A stretch of 64,000 nucleotides of DNA, taken from positions 57,623,998-57,687,997 of the forward strand of contig NC_062223.1 of NCBI RefSeq assembly GCF_902686445.1, read 5' to 3'. The notes under the pieces are model-generated. The model saw only the letters and a list, made by a program, of their open reading frames with translations. It had not been told where the DNA came from and searched no databases. Origin of the DNA: Sciurus carolinensis (Eukaryota > Chordata > Mammalia > Rodentia > Sciuridae). This document shows, in pieces, positions 23,601 to 35,600 of this stretch (within the stretch, counting starts at the first letter, position 1; each line of letters begins with the position of its first letter). A program made the position numbers and the translations under genes.

Positions 23601-26600
23601 AATTTGAAGAGGTATCCTATGCAAATACTGTATTTTAATATATAGCTATCATTCCATGAAGAAAATATTGCTCTTCTAATACATGTTTATAAATCACATT
23701 TTATATATTAATGAATATGTCTAGCTGGGTAGTGTGTGCTCTTTAATTCAGCAGACATCTATTGATTAGCTATTGTGTGCCAGGCAACATTGTAGGAACT
23801 TGAGATACATCAGTGACCGAAAAAGGGCAAAGTCCATTCTGTGAGGAGCCTACATTCTAATGGGGCAATAGATACTGAGCAAAGAGCTTAACAGGTAAGT
23901 AATGATAGTGTGTGTTAGAAGGTAATACAAAAAAGAAAATCTAGGACAAGGTAAAAGGATCAGGTGTTGTGGGTGTGTGCTTTGCAATTTTAAATTAAGT
24001 GGTCAGGTCAGGCAAATTGAGAAGGTGGCATCTGAGCCAGAACTTGAAAGAAGACAGGCAGGGAGCTATGAGGACATCAGGGAAAAGGGATTCCAAGCAG
24101 AAGGAACAGCTCAGGACAGGCCCTCAGGCCAGGACTTATCCCACAGGTCCCAGGAACAGAAAGAGGCCACTAGGGGGCACTTCTTGAAATAGAGTTTTAT
24201 TAAGCCCTTTTCCCAAAAAACTGGATTTCATCAAATATTTGAACTTAAATCAATACTAAAAGTAAATTGCATGGTAAAAAGAGAATCCTAACATTGCAGA
24301 ATACTGAAAACTCAAGTTAACTAGATTTATGGAATTCACAGAATTACTCATGTTACATAGTTAATGATAACTGGAATGTAGCCAAAATTAGACCCAAAAA
24401 AGAATATACATTCCAGATTTTTATGTGAATTTTTTCAAAACCCACGTTGTGATTTTGCACTTTTCTGAAATCTCAGTACTTTGTATCTATCACATGATTA
24501 TTACAGGCTGTGTGTATGAGGGGCGGTGAGTAAGGGTGATAGAATGAGTTATAAAGTGTGGGATTTAGAGTATTAGAGACTTAGTTTTGCCATTTCCCGG
24601 CTGTTATTTGGAGTGAACTACTTAACTGGTCTGAGCCTCGTCATTAAAGTACAGATAATAATATCTACCTCACAGGTTAGGGCAAATATTTTCCTGGAGC
24701 TGTATGGTACATTTTAGGCCCTCAATAGTTGTTACCTTCCTAATTTGTATTAACTTATTTGTACCCTGTGAGAACAGGGACATATCTTTCTCACTTTTGC
24801 AATGTTTGTTGAGTGTATGTGCCTCTGGTAAATAAAATTACATTATCCAGAACCTTCTGACAAAAAAAAAAGAAGAAGAAGAAGAAATCATTCTTAAGTT
24901 CTAAACCCATTATAAAAGTATGATCCTAATAACACACAATTGTGCATTCTTTGTAGATGTTGAGCGTCGACGAATTTATGACATCGTGAATGTCCTAGAG
25001 AGTTTGCACATGGTGAGCCGCCTCGCCAAAAACAGGTACACATGGCACGGGCGACATAACCTCAACAAAACCCTTGGGACTCTCAAGAGTGTCGGGGAAG
25101 AGAATAAGTATGCCGAGCAGATTATGATGATCAAAAAGAAAGAGTATGAACAAGAGTTTGACTTTATCAAGAGTTACAGTATAGAGGATCATATCATCAA
25201 ATCAAACACTGGCCAAAATGGACACCCGGACATGTGTTTTGTTGAACTCCCTGGAGTGGAATTTCGGGCAGGTGAGAGATGGTACTGAAAACCCCAGGCT
25301 GCATGGCACTTCTTGTGGGTCTCAAGAAAAGACCCCACAGAGAACACTGCTCTAAATTAGCTACTGCAGCTTTGAAAGTTAAAATACTGCAGTTGTCAGC
25401 TGGATGATCAGGTGGTGGTATTTTTAGCCTTGCTACTTTAGAAGTCACTTGTCCCTTCATGAATTTTAATTCTCTAATCCTCATCCTTCTCCAAAGCTTC
25501 TGTAAACAGCCGCAAAGACAAGTCCTTAAGAGTGATGAGCCAGAAATTTGTGATGCTGTTTCTGGTGTCAACGCCTCAGATAGTAAGCCTAGAAATTGCT
25601 GCCAAGATTTTAATTGGGGAGGACCATGTGGAAGATTTGGATAAAAGCAAGTTTAAAAGTAAGTGTCATGACTACCATGGAATTTTGGACCTATTCATAC
25701 AGTCTGTTATCAACTGATTTCCAAATGATTTCCATACATGTCTAGTTATACTTCAAAATTTTCACTTCTCCCCAGGACCTATGATAGTACTGCTTAAGTT
25801 AAACTGAAGGGTTCAAAGATATATATATATCTTTGAAAAACTATTTTATATATATATATATATATAAATAAAACTATTCTTATTTGTCTGACACTTCGGC
25901 TTCATCTGATACTATAACATTGTTCCATTTTACATACATGTACTGTCTGAGGTCTAAATGAGCAATGATTTGTAAAGTAAAACCAGATCCTAGATCTCTG
26001 CTTTTTCCACTGATGCTGATATATGAGGGTATAAATAGCTTAGAAAATTGTCCCCTGAAGTGACCTGCAACATGGATGGCATTTGAAAGAAGGATTTTAG
26101 TTAGATTATCTGCTGTCAGTTGGAAAGGGACCACAGATTGGGTTCCTAACAGAGCTCTGCCTTCATTGCTATGAAAAACTTTGCAGAGACTTACATATGG
26201 AGAAAGAGTTGCGAGAAGGTATGGAAATAAGTGGTGAGCAGATGGGGAGGGGCCTGCATGCCTTTCTCTGTTTGGGGCTAGCCTGAATGTGGGCCACTCT
26301 GTATGGGACCTGGCTGTTTGGTAGGGAAGAACTGCCCCCAAGTAACCACAGAGGCAGTGTTGATTGCATGAGAGCTCCCACACAGAGACAGCTTCCCATT
26401 CTGTAAAGTCGTCCTAGTCCTATTCAGACATCCTCAGATCGATACTGTATAAAGGCCAAATTAAGTAGAGAATAGAGGTGATAATGCTGGCAATTGGCTT
26501 GGGAGTCCTACAATTTGAGAAAACATGACCTGATGGTACTGATGGGTTGCCTGCTTTTTCTGAATCACCTGATGGTTTTCAGCTCTCTTATTTCACTGGT

Positions 26601-29600
26601 TAGTCACAGCTTTGGAAGCTATTCCAGGAACTCAGATGTGTAATTTGCTGAATCTCCAGGGAATTCAGAACCTTATGGCATGACTGTGAAAGAGAATCAA
26701 TTTGCAATTTTTTTATACTATCAAGATGGAAGTGGGGCTGGAATTGTGGCTCAGTGGTAGAGCGCTTGCCTAGCACATGTGAGGTACTGGGTTCAATTCT
26801 CAGCACCACATATAAATAAATGAGTAAAATAAAGTTCTATCACCATCTAAAAAATATTTTTAAAAAAAGATGGAAGTGAACACAAAAGAGTTTTTGTAAC
26901 AAAACTTTTTAAGATACACGAGATTTGTAGAATTAATAAATCTGTGCTTTACATATAAGGATAACCTAAAAATTTACAAATTTTGTTGGGGTGCAGGATT
27001 TTCCATGCTTAGGCTATTAAATAAGTCTTGTTATTAATTATCACATGCAGAAAAGCAATACAAAACATTCATCACTGATGCTTTATTTTCATTTGTTCAT
27101 AAAATTCTTAGAAGATCCCTAGGATTGGTGATTTTTTCATAAGTAGGGTGATCTCATCAAGTCATTTTTCCTTTTGCAACTTGTGCTGTTGTCATTTCAA
27201 AATTCAGGACCAGCAATAACTGTCTTTTAAATATTTGAAACTACTCTTTTGTTTTAATTAAAGCAGTATCACTAGAATAACTTAAAAGGAGTTAGATGTT
27301 TCTGTCTGACATTGATGGTTGGGATAGCTCCTAAAATATGCATGAATTTCTTATGAAGCAAAATCCTTTGATCTTTCATTATTCTATTAAGTGGCATATA
27401 TACTTTATTTTTTCCAGCAAAAATTAGAAGGTTGTATGATATAGCTAATGTTCTGAGTAGCCTGGATCTTATCAAGAAAGTTCATGTTACAGAGGAAAGA
27501 GGTCGAAAACCAGCTTTTAAGTGGACAGGCCCAGAAATCAGTCCAAATACCAGTGGTATGTATTTTTCTTTCATTCTTTGTTTCTTTTTTGGATTAATGT
27601 ACATCTAGATGGATTCTCCCTTCCTCTTTCTACCCATACTCCACATGAAAAGGACATAAATAAATGGTTGAAAAAAACAAGGATGAGTACCAGTGTAGAA
27701 AGTTGTCTGCTAGTTCCATCAACCTGAGGTCCATAACCACACTCCCCACTGTGTATAGGAAGTAGAATTTATGTGTGAAATGATTTCATAAATTTAAGGC
27801 ACCACTGAGCATACATACTACTGTTGTGTATGCTGCTCAGTGACCACAAGAAGTCTTGTGCATCAAGAATATGAAATTAGTTTATTCTTGTTTCAAGATA
27901 GAAATTCTAGTTCTCCTTTCAACTCTGTGAAGCTTACGTTTTGCATTCCACCAAAGATCCTCATCCAAAACCACTGGGCCTTGAGACCTTGTTTGGAGGT
28001 TCTAACAGGAAGCACAGCTACTCATATGTCCTTGACTGAAGAATAGTCCTCCTCTATCAGGGAAGGTTGTCCTCTTCGACCAAGCATGCAGCTTCAGAAG
28101 GGATGCACGTGAGGGAGGAAGGGGACACCCACCTAGCCACCAGATCAGCCTAATCAGCCCTAGCAATGAATGGGATGAAAGATGTCACAGCCAAATGACC
28201 CTCACATCCCAGAACCACTGGAAAATAGCAGGAACGTGGACCATGAAAGGAGAGGGAGACTTAGGTTGTATCCCAGCTCTGCCTCTCAATAGCTATGCGG
28301 CTTCAGGCAAATTACTTCTCTAAGACTCAGTTTCCTGAGAAATGGGAGGAACATTGACTTTGTAGGGTTCTTAGAATTTTGGATGTGATCTCAAGGAGAG
28401 ATATTGTGGTGCAAAAATTTGGAATAAAGGCTCTGGGGCCACACTGTCCAGAAGAGTCAATGCCAGCTGAGAGACCTGGAGTCATGGGTTAAAATCTGTG
28501 TCCGTGCTCTGATCTCTGACAGGAATGCATTTCCTTAAAATACCTGTCTCCTGGAGCTTGTGTGAGGATCACCATATTTCATGAGCTTGAACACATCACT
28601 GATTATAAGATGCACACTTTTTCAATAATGTAATCAATAATGATTGCATGCAAGCACACCACTTGTTATAAGGTACAGTCTCGATATCTACAAGTTCCAC
28701 ATCCACAGATTCAACAACTATTAGTTGAAAATATTCAAAAAAACCTTTTTTTTTTTTTGTCTGTACTGAACATGTAGAGATGGTTTATTTATCATTATCT
28801 CACAAACAACATAGGAAATTCATACCAAATTACTGCACCAAATATAATATAGTAATATAGTATAACAACTATTTACATAGCATTGTATATTGTATCAGAT
28901 AAGTAATCTAGAGATGATGGAAAATATCTAGGAGGATGTGCATAGATCATATGCAAAATCTATGGCATTTTATGTAAGGGACTTGAGCATCCTTAGATTT
29001 GAGTGTTGAAGAAGGATTCTGGAAACAGTACCCCTGGGACATTGAGGGAGGGCTGTACAGTGTGATTTCACCAATACACCATGGAACACAGTTGGTGTTC
29101 TATAAGTGTTACCACCTTTATTTCATATCACAATAAAGCCAAACCACCTGTATTTTCATACACTGACCTTTCCATTTCAGGCTCCAGCCCAGTCATTCCT
29201 TTTGCCACCTCTGATTTGGAAGTAAGGCGGTCTGCAAAAGAGAACTGTGCCAAAAACCTCTTTTCCACACGTGGGAAGCCAAACTTTACTCGGCACCCAT
29301 CTCTCATCAAACTGGTAAAAAGTATAGAGAATGATCGGAGAAAGATAAATTCTGCTCCCAGTAGCCCTGTCAAGACCAACAAAGGTATGTTTTCCGTAAT
29401 GTCAGGACTCTACTAGGAAGAATTTCTTTTCTTTTATCTGATTGTTTTTAGCTTACTTGATCCTTGCAATATATGTTAAGAGAATTGTTTCAAGATCCAT
29501 ATGCCCAGCTCTTCTAACTCATAAACCTAACTCATATAGGAATTCATGAATAAAAAGTAACTTGTAGCCAGGCATGGTGGCATATGCCTGTAATCCCAGT

Positions 29601-32600
29601 GACTCAGGAGGCGGAGGCAGGAGGATCACAAATTTGAGGATAGCCTCAGCACCTTAGTGAGGTCCTAAGCAATTTAGCAAGACCCTGTCTCAAAAATGAA
29701 AAAATAAAAAAAGGCTGGGGATGTGGGTCAGTGGTAAGCACCCCTAGGTTAAATCCCTGGTACCCTAGGCTTATTGTTTAATTGCCATGCAACACTGGGG
29801 CAGAGGCATATTCCTTTGATTTCAGGGAGGTTTCATTTGCCTGAACGTTTATTCTTTAGATTTGCCCACCTTCTCCCCCTTTCTGTTTCACCAGCTGACA
29901 GTTCTCAGAATTCTACATCCTTCCCAAGTAAAATGGCTCAGCTCGCGGCTATTTGCAAAATGCAGTTAGAAGAGCAATCAAGGTAGGTTGGCAATGCTCT
30001 TTAGTAACAGGATGAATTATTTTTACATTGCATTAATAGAATTGCTTACTTCATGTAGAATAGGCACTTACCTTGGAAACTGGGAAGATAATCATTTCTA
30101 TATCTCCTACTCAATCATTACAGGAAATATGACTAGAATCAGAAGTATGGCTTCAACTTCAGACTCAGAGTGGTAGGACATTTAGGAGAAAACATATTTC
30201 CATTGTGTCATGTTTTAAATCTTATCTTTTAGTGAACCCAGAAAGAAAGTGAAAGTACAGCTAGCAAGATCTGGGCACAGCAAAACAGGGACCCCTCTGG
30301 ATACCCCAATGAATGCTGAGCTGGAGCTGACAACACCGTCCCTCATCCAGCCCCTGGGGGTGGTCCCCCTGATCCCTAGCCCGTTGTCACCGGCAGTGCC
30401 TGTAATCCTACCTCAGGCCCCTTCAGGCCCATCCTATGCCATCTACTTGCAGCCCACCCAAACCCAAGCCATGACGCCACCCCAAGGGCAGAGCCCAACA
30501 GTCTGTCCCACCCACTGCTCTAAAGCTACTGGATCAAAAGACTCCACAGATGCTACCACTGAGGCCACCAGTGATGCCACAAAGTCCAGTGCCTCCTCCA
30601 GACCTGGAAGCTTGCTGCCAGCATCAGACAGACAAGGAGCAAAGAACCGAAACAGGGAGGCAGTTGGAGAAAAAGGCTCAAAGAGGGCGAGCATGCTCGA
30701 GGACAGTGGTTCCAAAAAGAAATTTAAAGAGGACCTAAAAGGACTTGAAAATGTCTCCACAGTAAGTACAACCTCCAATTGTGCTTGAAAATGTTAGGAA
30801 TTCCCTGGTCGATTAGAGGAGAATTTGGTGGCTTGTGAAATCTATCAGGGCAAAGAGCAGTCTTTCAGAAGATAAGGAACTGTTCCTTAGCATCCCATAA
30901 TTCAAGTGAGGCCCCAGACAGTTAAGCCCCTGACAGGGATGATGGCAGGGCCATTTTTAACCTTTGGAGGAAGGAATTACTTACTCTCTTTTTAAAGCAC
31001 CACAGGTGGTTGTCCTTAAGTTCATTTCTCCATCACACACTGGAATGAAAACACCTGTCATGAAGGTCATAAATAATTTACAAGCAGACATAACCCCAAA
31101 TGGATGGATGCAGAGGGTTCCTCTAGCTCTTGCTTTCTGAGTCATTCCCCAATATTTGTTTGATACCATGTAACTGGCATCTGTTACCTAGAAAATAATT
31201 TGCACCCCGTTTTTACTCTACCTCAAATTTAAACCATCTTTTCTATTTTGTATAAATAGAAAAATCAAACTGATCTTAACAAATTGTAGGTATATTAGAT
31301 GCATTGCTTTCTACTGGTGTTAACATTCTAGATACTTTTTTCCTGGGTGGAGATTAGTGCAAGGAAGAATTAGTATGTATTGGATGCCCACCCACATGAC
31401 TGACATCATAGGTATTACTTTTACATACATTGTCTCACTGTCCCCTCTTAGGACAATTATATATGAAAGACAGTATCATCAAATAAATACCATTAAACAT
31501 AGAAGCAGAAGTTAATCTTTCATTTTGCTCCTGCTGGTAGTTGAAGTTATTGTACTTCTCTACATCTAATTTTTCTTCACCTATAAAGAATTTACTCCAC
31601 CAATTTTCCTGCTCACCTACTGTGTAGAAAATGCTCTGGATCAAATCTAACCCAGCACCTGCTTTTGGTGGTGGTAGCTCCCGAGCATTTGCCCCATGGT
31701 CATATTACAGTTTTGTGGGATTAAATAAATTTATTACATGATGATATACATAAAAGGGGTTTGTGATTCCTTTAAGACACCACATCAGCTGAAGGGCATT
31801 ATCTGTAACTATTGTTATTAAGGAAGCTTTAGAGTTTGTCAAATCTTCCCTGAGGATGGCCTTGTGGAAACCATTCAAAACATCTATTATCTCACACACT
31901 ATCATTTTGCATTTAATGTGCATGCTAGGGGACAATCACCAGGCTGTCTTAATTCAATTTTCTGGGAGGTCCATAATCTCTTTGGGCCAATGGTTATGAT
32001 TTAATGATGGGCTCCCGTTGCTCTCTAAGTTATTCAGGATCAGTGTGTTCAGTGTGTAGCTCCCCTGCTTCTTTTTGTTTCATCTCTGTGACTTCATTTT
32101 GAACCATTTCTTTTTAGCATGGAATGAAGAGAAGAAAATGAGAAATTCATGCATTCCTTTGTTCAACAGTTACTGAGAATCTGCAATTGTGGGGGTGGAT
32201 GGAAGACAGTGTGCAAATAAGCACAGATGTATCAGATAGTGAATGATAAGAATGAGAGAAGGTAAAGCAGACCAAGGTGATAGGAAGCAGGATGAGAGGG
32301 CAGCTGTAGGATAGAAGAGACGATGTTCAAATGATATGAAAAATGATAATGAAATATGATAAATTCACTCGTTCTACTAAGTTAATAGATCTAATATTTT
32401 TTAAAAATAGAATTGCATTTGTAGGTTAAACAATTTTATAATATAATTTGTTGAAAAATGAATAATAATTATTATGAGCATCCTACAGGCTTGACTGAAG
32501 ACTTGAGTTAAACCAGCAATCATAACATTACCAGCAAAACAAACCAGCATAACAAACCAGCAATCAGGTACATAATCATGTACCTGAGAGAATATGACTA

Positions 32601-35600
32601 AAGATAATAGCAGTTATATGTAGAAGGCCTAGATCTACCCCTTAAGAATTCTCTAAAGCTGGGGATGTGACTTTGTGGTAAAGCACTTGTCTCATGTGTG
32701 AGTCCCTGGGCTCGATCCCCAGAGTCCTTTCAGGGTACCAAATAGTAATGATTTTTAGTAGTACCAAGCATCTAAGAAACAAAATTTAAATCTTGTGGTA
32801 TACTTTTAGTGTAGATTCTGAATTCACTAGTTCCCCAGAAAAAGACCTATTAAGAGCCAGATCAAAGTGTGGTCTGTTGTTTTGACAACAGAAAGAAGAA
32901 ACATCTGAAGAAAGATAAAAGAAGGCCCCTACTTGTAAGAGCTGCTTTTTAGCTTTCGTCAGCACCAAACACAGTGAGGCTAAAGCAGACTTTTCAGGCA
33001 GTTCAGCCACCCACGGAGACTCTCTGTGTTCAGTGAAGTAGGGCGATCTAACAGGCAGAGTGGGAGGTACATGCACCCTGACACACAGGCCTTTTCTATT
33101 TGGAGTATTATTACTTTATGACCTGAAGCTTTTGGTCAATGAGGTTTGGGTCTCTAATATGACTTAATCTCTATTCTTTCTTCATCTGTCATTTTTCAAC
33201 TGGTGTGCTTTAGTTTGCATGTTATACAAGACTTCTTGGTAACATCTAAGCAAGCAGTACTGCAAGGAAGTACTAGAAAAATGTCTCTACTTGCACAGTT
33301 CCTTTATTCTAAATCAGGGGTCAGCAAACTTTCTGTAAAGGGCTTGACAATAAATTTGGTTTCATGGGACATATGGTCTCTATTGAACATACTCAACTCT
33401 GCCACTATAGCAGGAGGGCAACCATAAAGACAATAGATAAATGAATTGATGAGGCCATGTTCCAATTAAACTTTCATTACAAAAACAAGAGGGTTGGATA
33501 TGGCCATAGACCATAGTTTGACCATTCCTTTCTCTGACTTAACATTGCTTAAATTGTTTTTCTGTGGTGACTATTAGTCCTCCTTAACAGCTTACCAACA
33601 CCTTAGTTGCCAAATAGTCTGGGAAATACTACATGTAGTACACCCCACTTGGAGATTAATAATGCATGCTATTATTAAAGTTTCTTGAAAATTCTCTTTG
33701 TTTAGTTAAGCATTTCCCAAACATATTTGACCATGAACTAAGTAATGCCTGTTTGGGTCCTAAGGAACTAGGGTTCCTCAGAATATTCTTTGGGAAATAT
33801 GATTGTACATAATTCAAGAACAGTCAGGTAACGACTCAGCAGTACCAGATGTGGTGTTCACCTGCATTAAACTGGATCCTGACAGCACTGCACCTTAGCA
33901 ACAAGTCTGATGGCAGGAGGTAGGATGTCAGTGTGAGGGTGATGTGCTACGTGAGTCCTGCCCCTAGGCAGGCTCAGGTGGCGTTCAAGAAACAGATGCC
34001 AGGTGCTGTGCTGTACACCTGTCATCCCAGCTACTTGCTAAGCAGAGGCAAGAGGACTGCAGGGTCAGGACCAGCCTGGGCAACTTACCAAGACCCTTTC
34101 TCAAAACAAAAACAATTTTGAAGGGGCTTGGAATGTAGTTCAGTGGTAGAGCTCATGCCTAGTTTAATCCCTGGGTTCAATCCCCAGCACTGCAAAAAAG
34201 GAAAAAGAAAAAGAAACAGAGGTTTTATATTATTCAGGACAAGCATGGGAAAGGTGGTAGGGTACCGTTCTCTAGCAACTAACCACCAGATATTAATTGG
34301 ATATAAACAAGAACCAAGGGGTATTGACCTGGAAGGCCCTTTTCTTTCTGTAGGATTTGTGTAAGACTAAACCCTTCCTTTGTTTTCTAGACCCTGTTTC
34401 CATCAGGATACCTAATCCCCCTCACCCAGTGCTCACCCCTGGGGGCAGAATCAATTTTGTCTAGTAAAGAAAACTCAGGTGCACTTTCCCCAAACCACAG
34501 GATCTACAGCTCCCCGATCGCAGGTGAGTGTAGGCAAATGACTAGTCAAACTTGAACCAGTCTCAAGTTCACTTATGCCTTGTAAACTTCTCAGACAAAT
34601 GCCTGTGCTTCTAAGATATCTTCCCGTTTTTCCCCAGGTGTTATTCCAGTGACATCCTCTGAACTCTCTGCTGTTAATTTCCCCTCTTTTCATGTAACAC
34701 CTTTGAAGCTAATGGTCTCACCAACTTCTGTGGCAGCTGTACCTGTTGGGAATAGCCCGGCTCTCGCTTCGACCCACCCCATTCCCATCCAGAACCCAAG
34801 CTCAGCCATTGTGAACTTCACCCTGCAGCACTTGGGACTCATCTCCCCCAGTATGCAGGTGTCTCCCAGCCCTGGGCCTGGAACCAGTACCGTTCCTGTG
34901 TCCCCAAGAATAGAATCAGTTAGTGTTGTACCAGAAAATGCAGGTTGTCAGCCAGGAAGGACCACCAGTTACGAATCACCAGTTCCAAGCCAGAGCCAAC
35001 AGAATGGACAATCAGTTGCTATGACAGGGATTCAACAGGTGAGAGTATTTCTGTACGATTTAATTATTCCTTGAATTTGTTTGTTTGTTTTGGTACTAGG
35101 AATTCAACCCAGGGGTGCTCTACCACTGAGCTACATCCCCAGTCCTTTGTATTTTTTATATTGAGACAGAATTTCACTAAGTTGCCCACAGTGGCCTTGA
35201 ATTTTCAATCCTCCCTCCTTGGTCTCTAGGGATTACAGATGTGCAACATTGTGACCTTGAGTTAAGTCCCAAACATTTATACCCTAGGAGATTTACTTTT
35301 GCTTTTCTTTGGAGAGGGAGAGAATGAGAGAGTAAGGAGTTGAAGGCCTCCCTTCCTTCCAGATCCACAAAGAGGAGCCCATATTATTGTGTTATCATGA
35401 GGTTTTTGTCTCCCCTTAGCAAAAATAATTGAAAATATATAAAACTTGTCAAGGCTTCCCTAGCCAATTTTAGGATATGCTTGTTTCCCAACATGTGAAA
35501 TATTCATCCAGTCCAGTCTTCTGAGTATGCCCGGGCATATGTATCTCTGGGTTTAACTACTTTCTCCATGTCTCTCTTTCCAATCAGCCCATTCCTGTGA

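Larger units (their letters stand above)
23104..24956 (+). other. E2F8: E2F8 intron 4
   Basis: This intron holds an ancient mammalian repeat at about 23,745-24,160 (blocks GTGTGCCAGGCAACATTGTA, TACATTCTAATGGGGCAATA), a CTCF-type motif at 24,167-24,180, a MIR at 24,560-24,735 and an L2 tail fragment at 24,755-24,825. A GAA-repeat tract lies at 24,871-24,886. Confidence 0.7.
30762..34390 (+). other. E2F8: E2F8 intron 10
   Basis: The largest intron (3.6 kb). It holds an ID SINE (32,657-32,755), a hAT-type MER element (33,316-33,528), a small inverted-repeat element (33,703-33,805) and a composite SINE (34,000-34,205). Old-repeat texture occurs at 32,150-32,330. Positions 30,770-32,100 show nothing I can name. 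Confidence 0.65.

Noticed and set aside
25880..26383. 167-codon minus-strand frame in E2F8 intron 6
   Set aside because: No recognisable domain and no promoter or poly(A) signal of its own. It is best explained as a chance frame.
26735..26866. tRNA gene suggested by box A and box B
   Set aside because: The boxes belong to an ID SINE with an A-rich tail and target-site duplications. The acceptor stem is not preserved. The same applies to the other ID copies.
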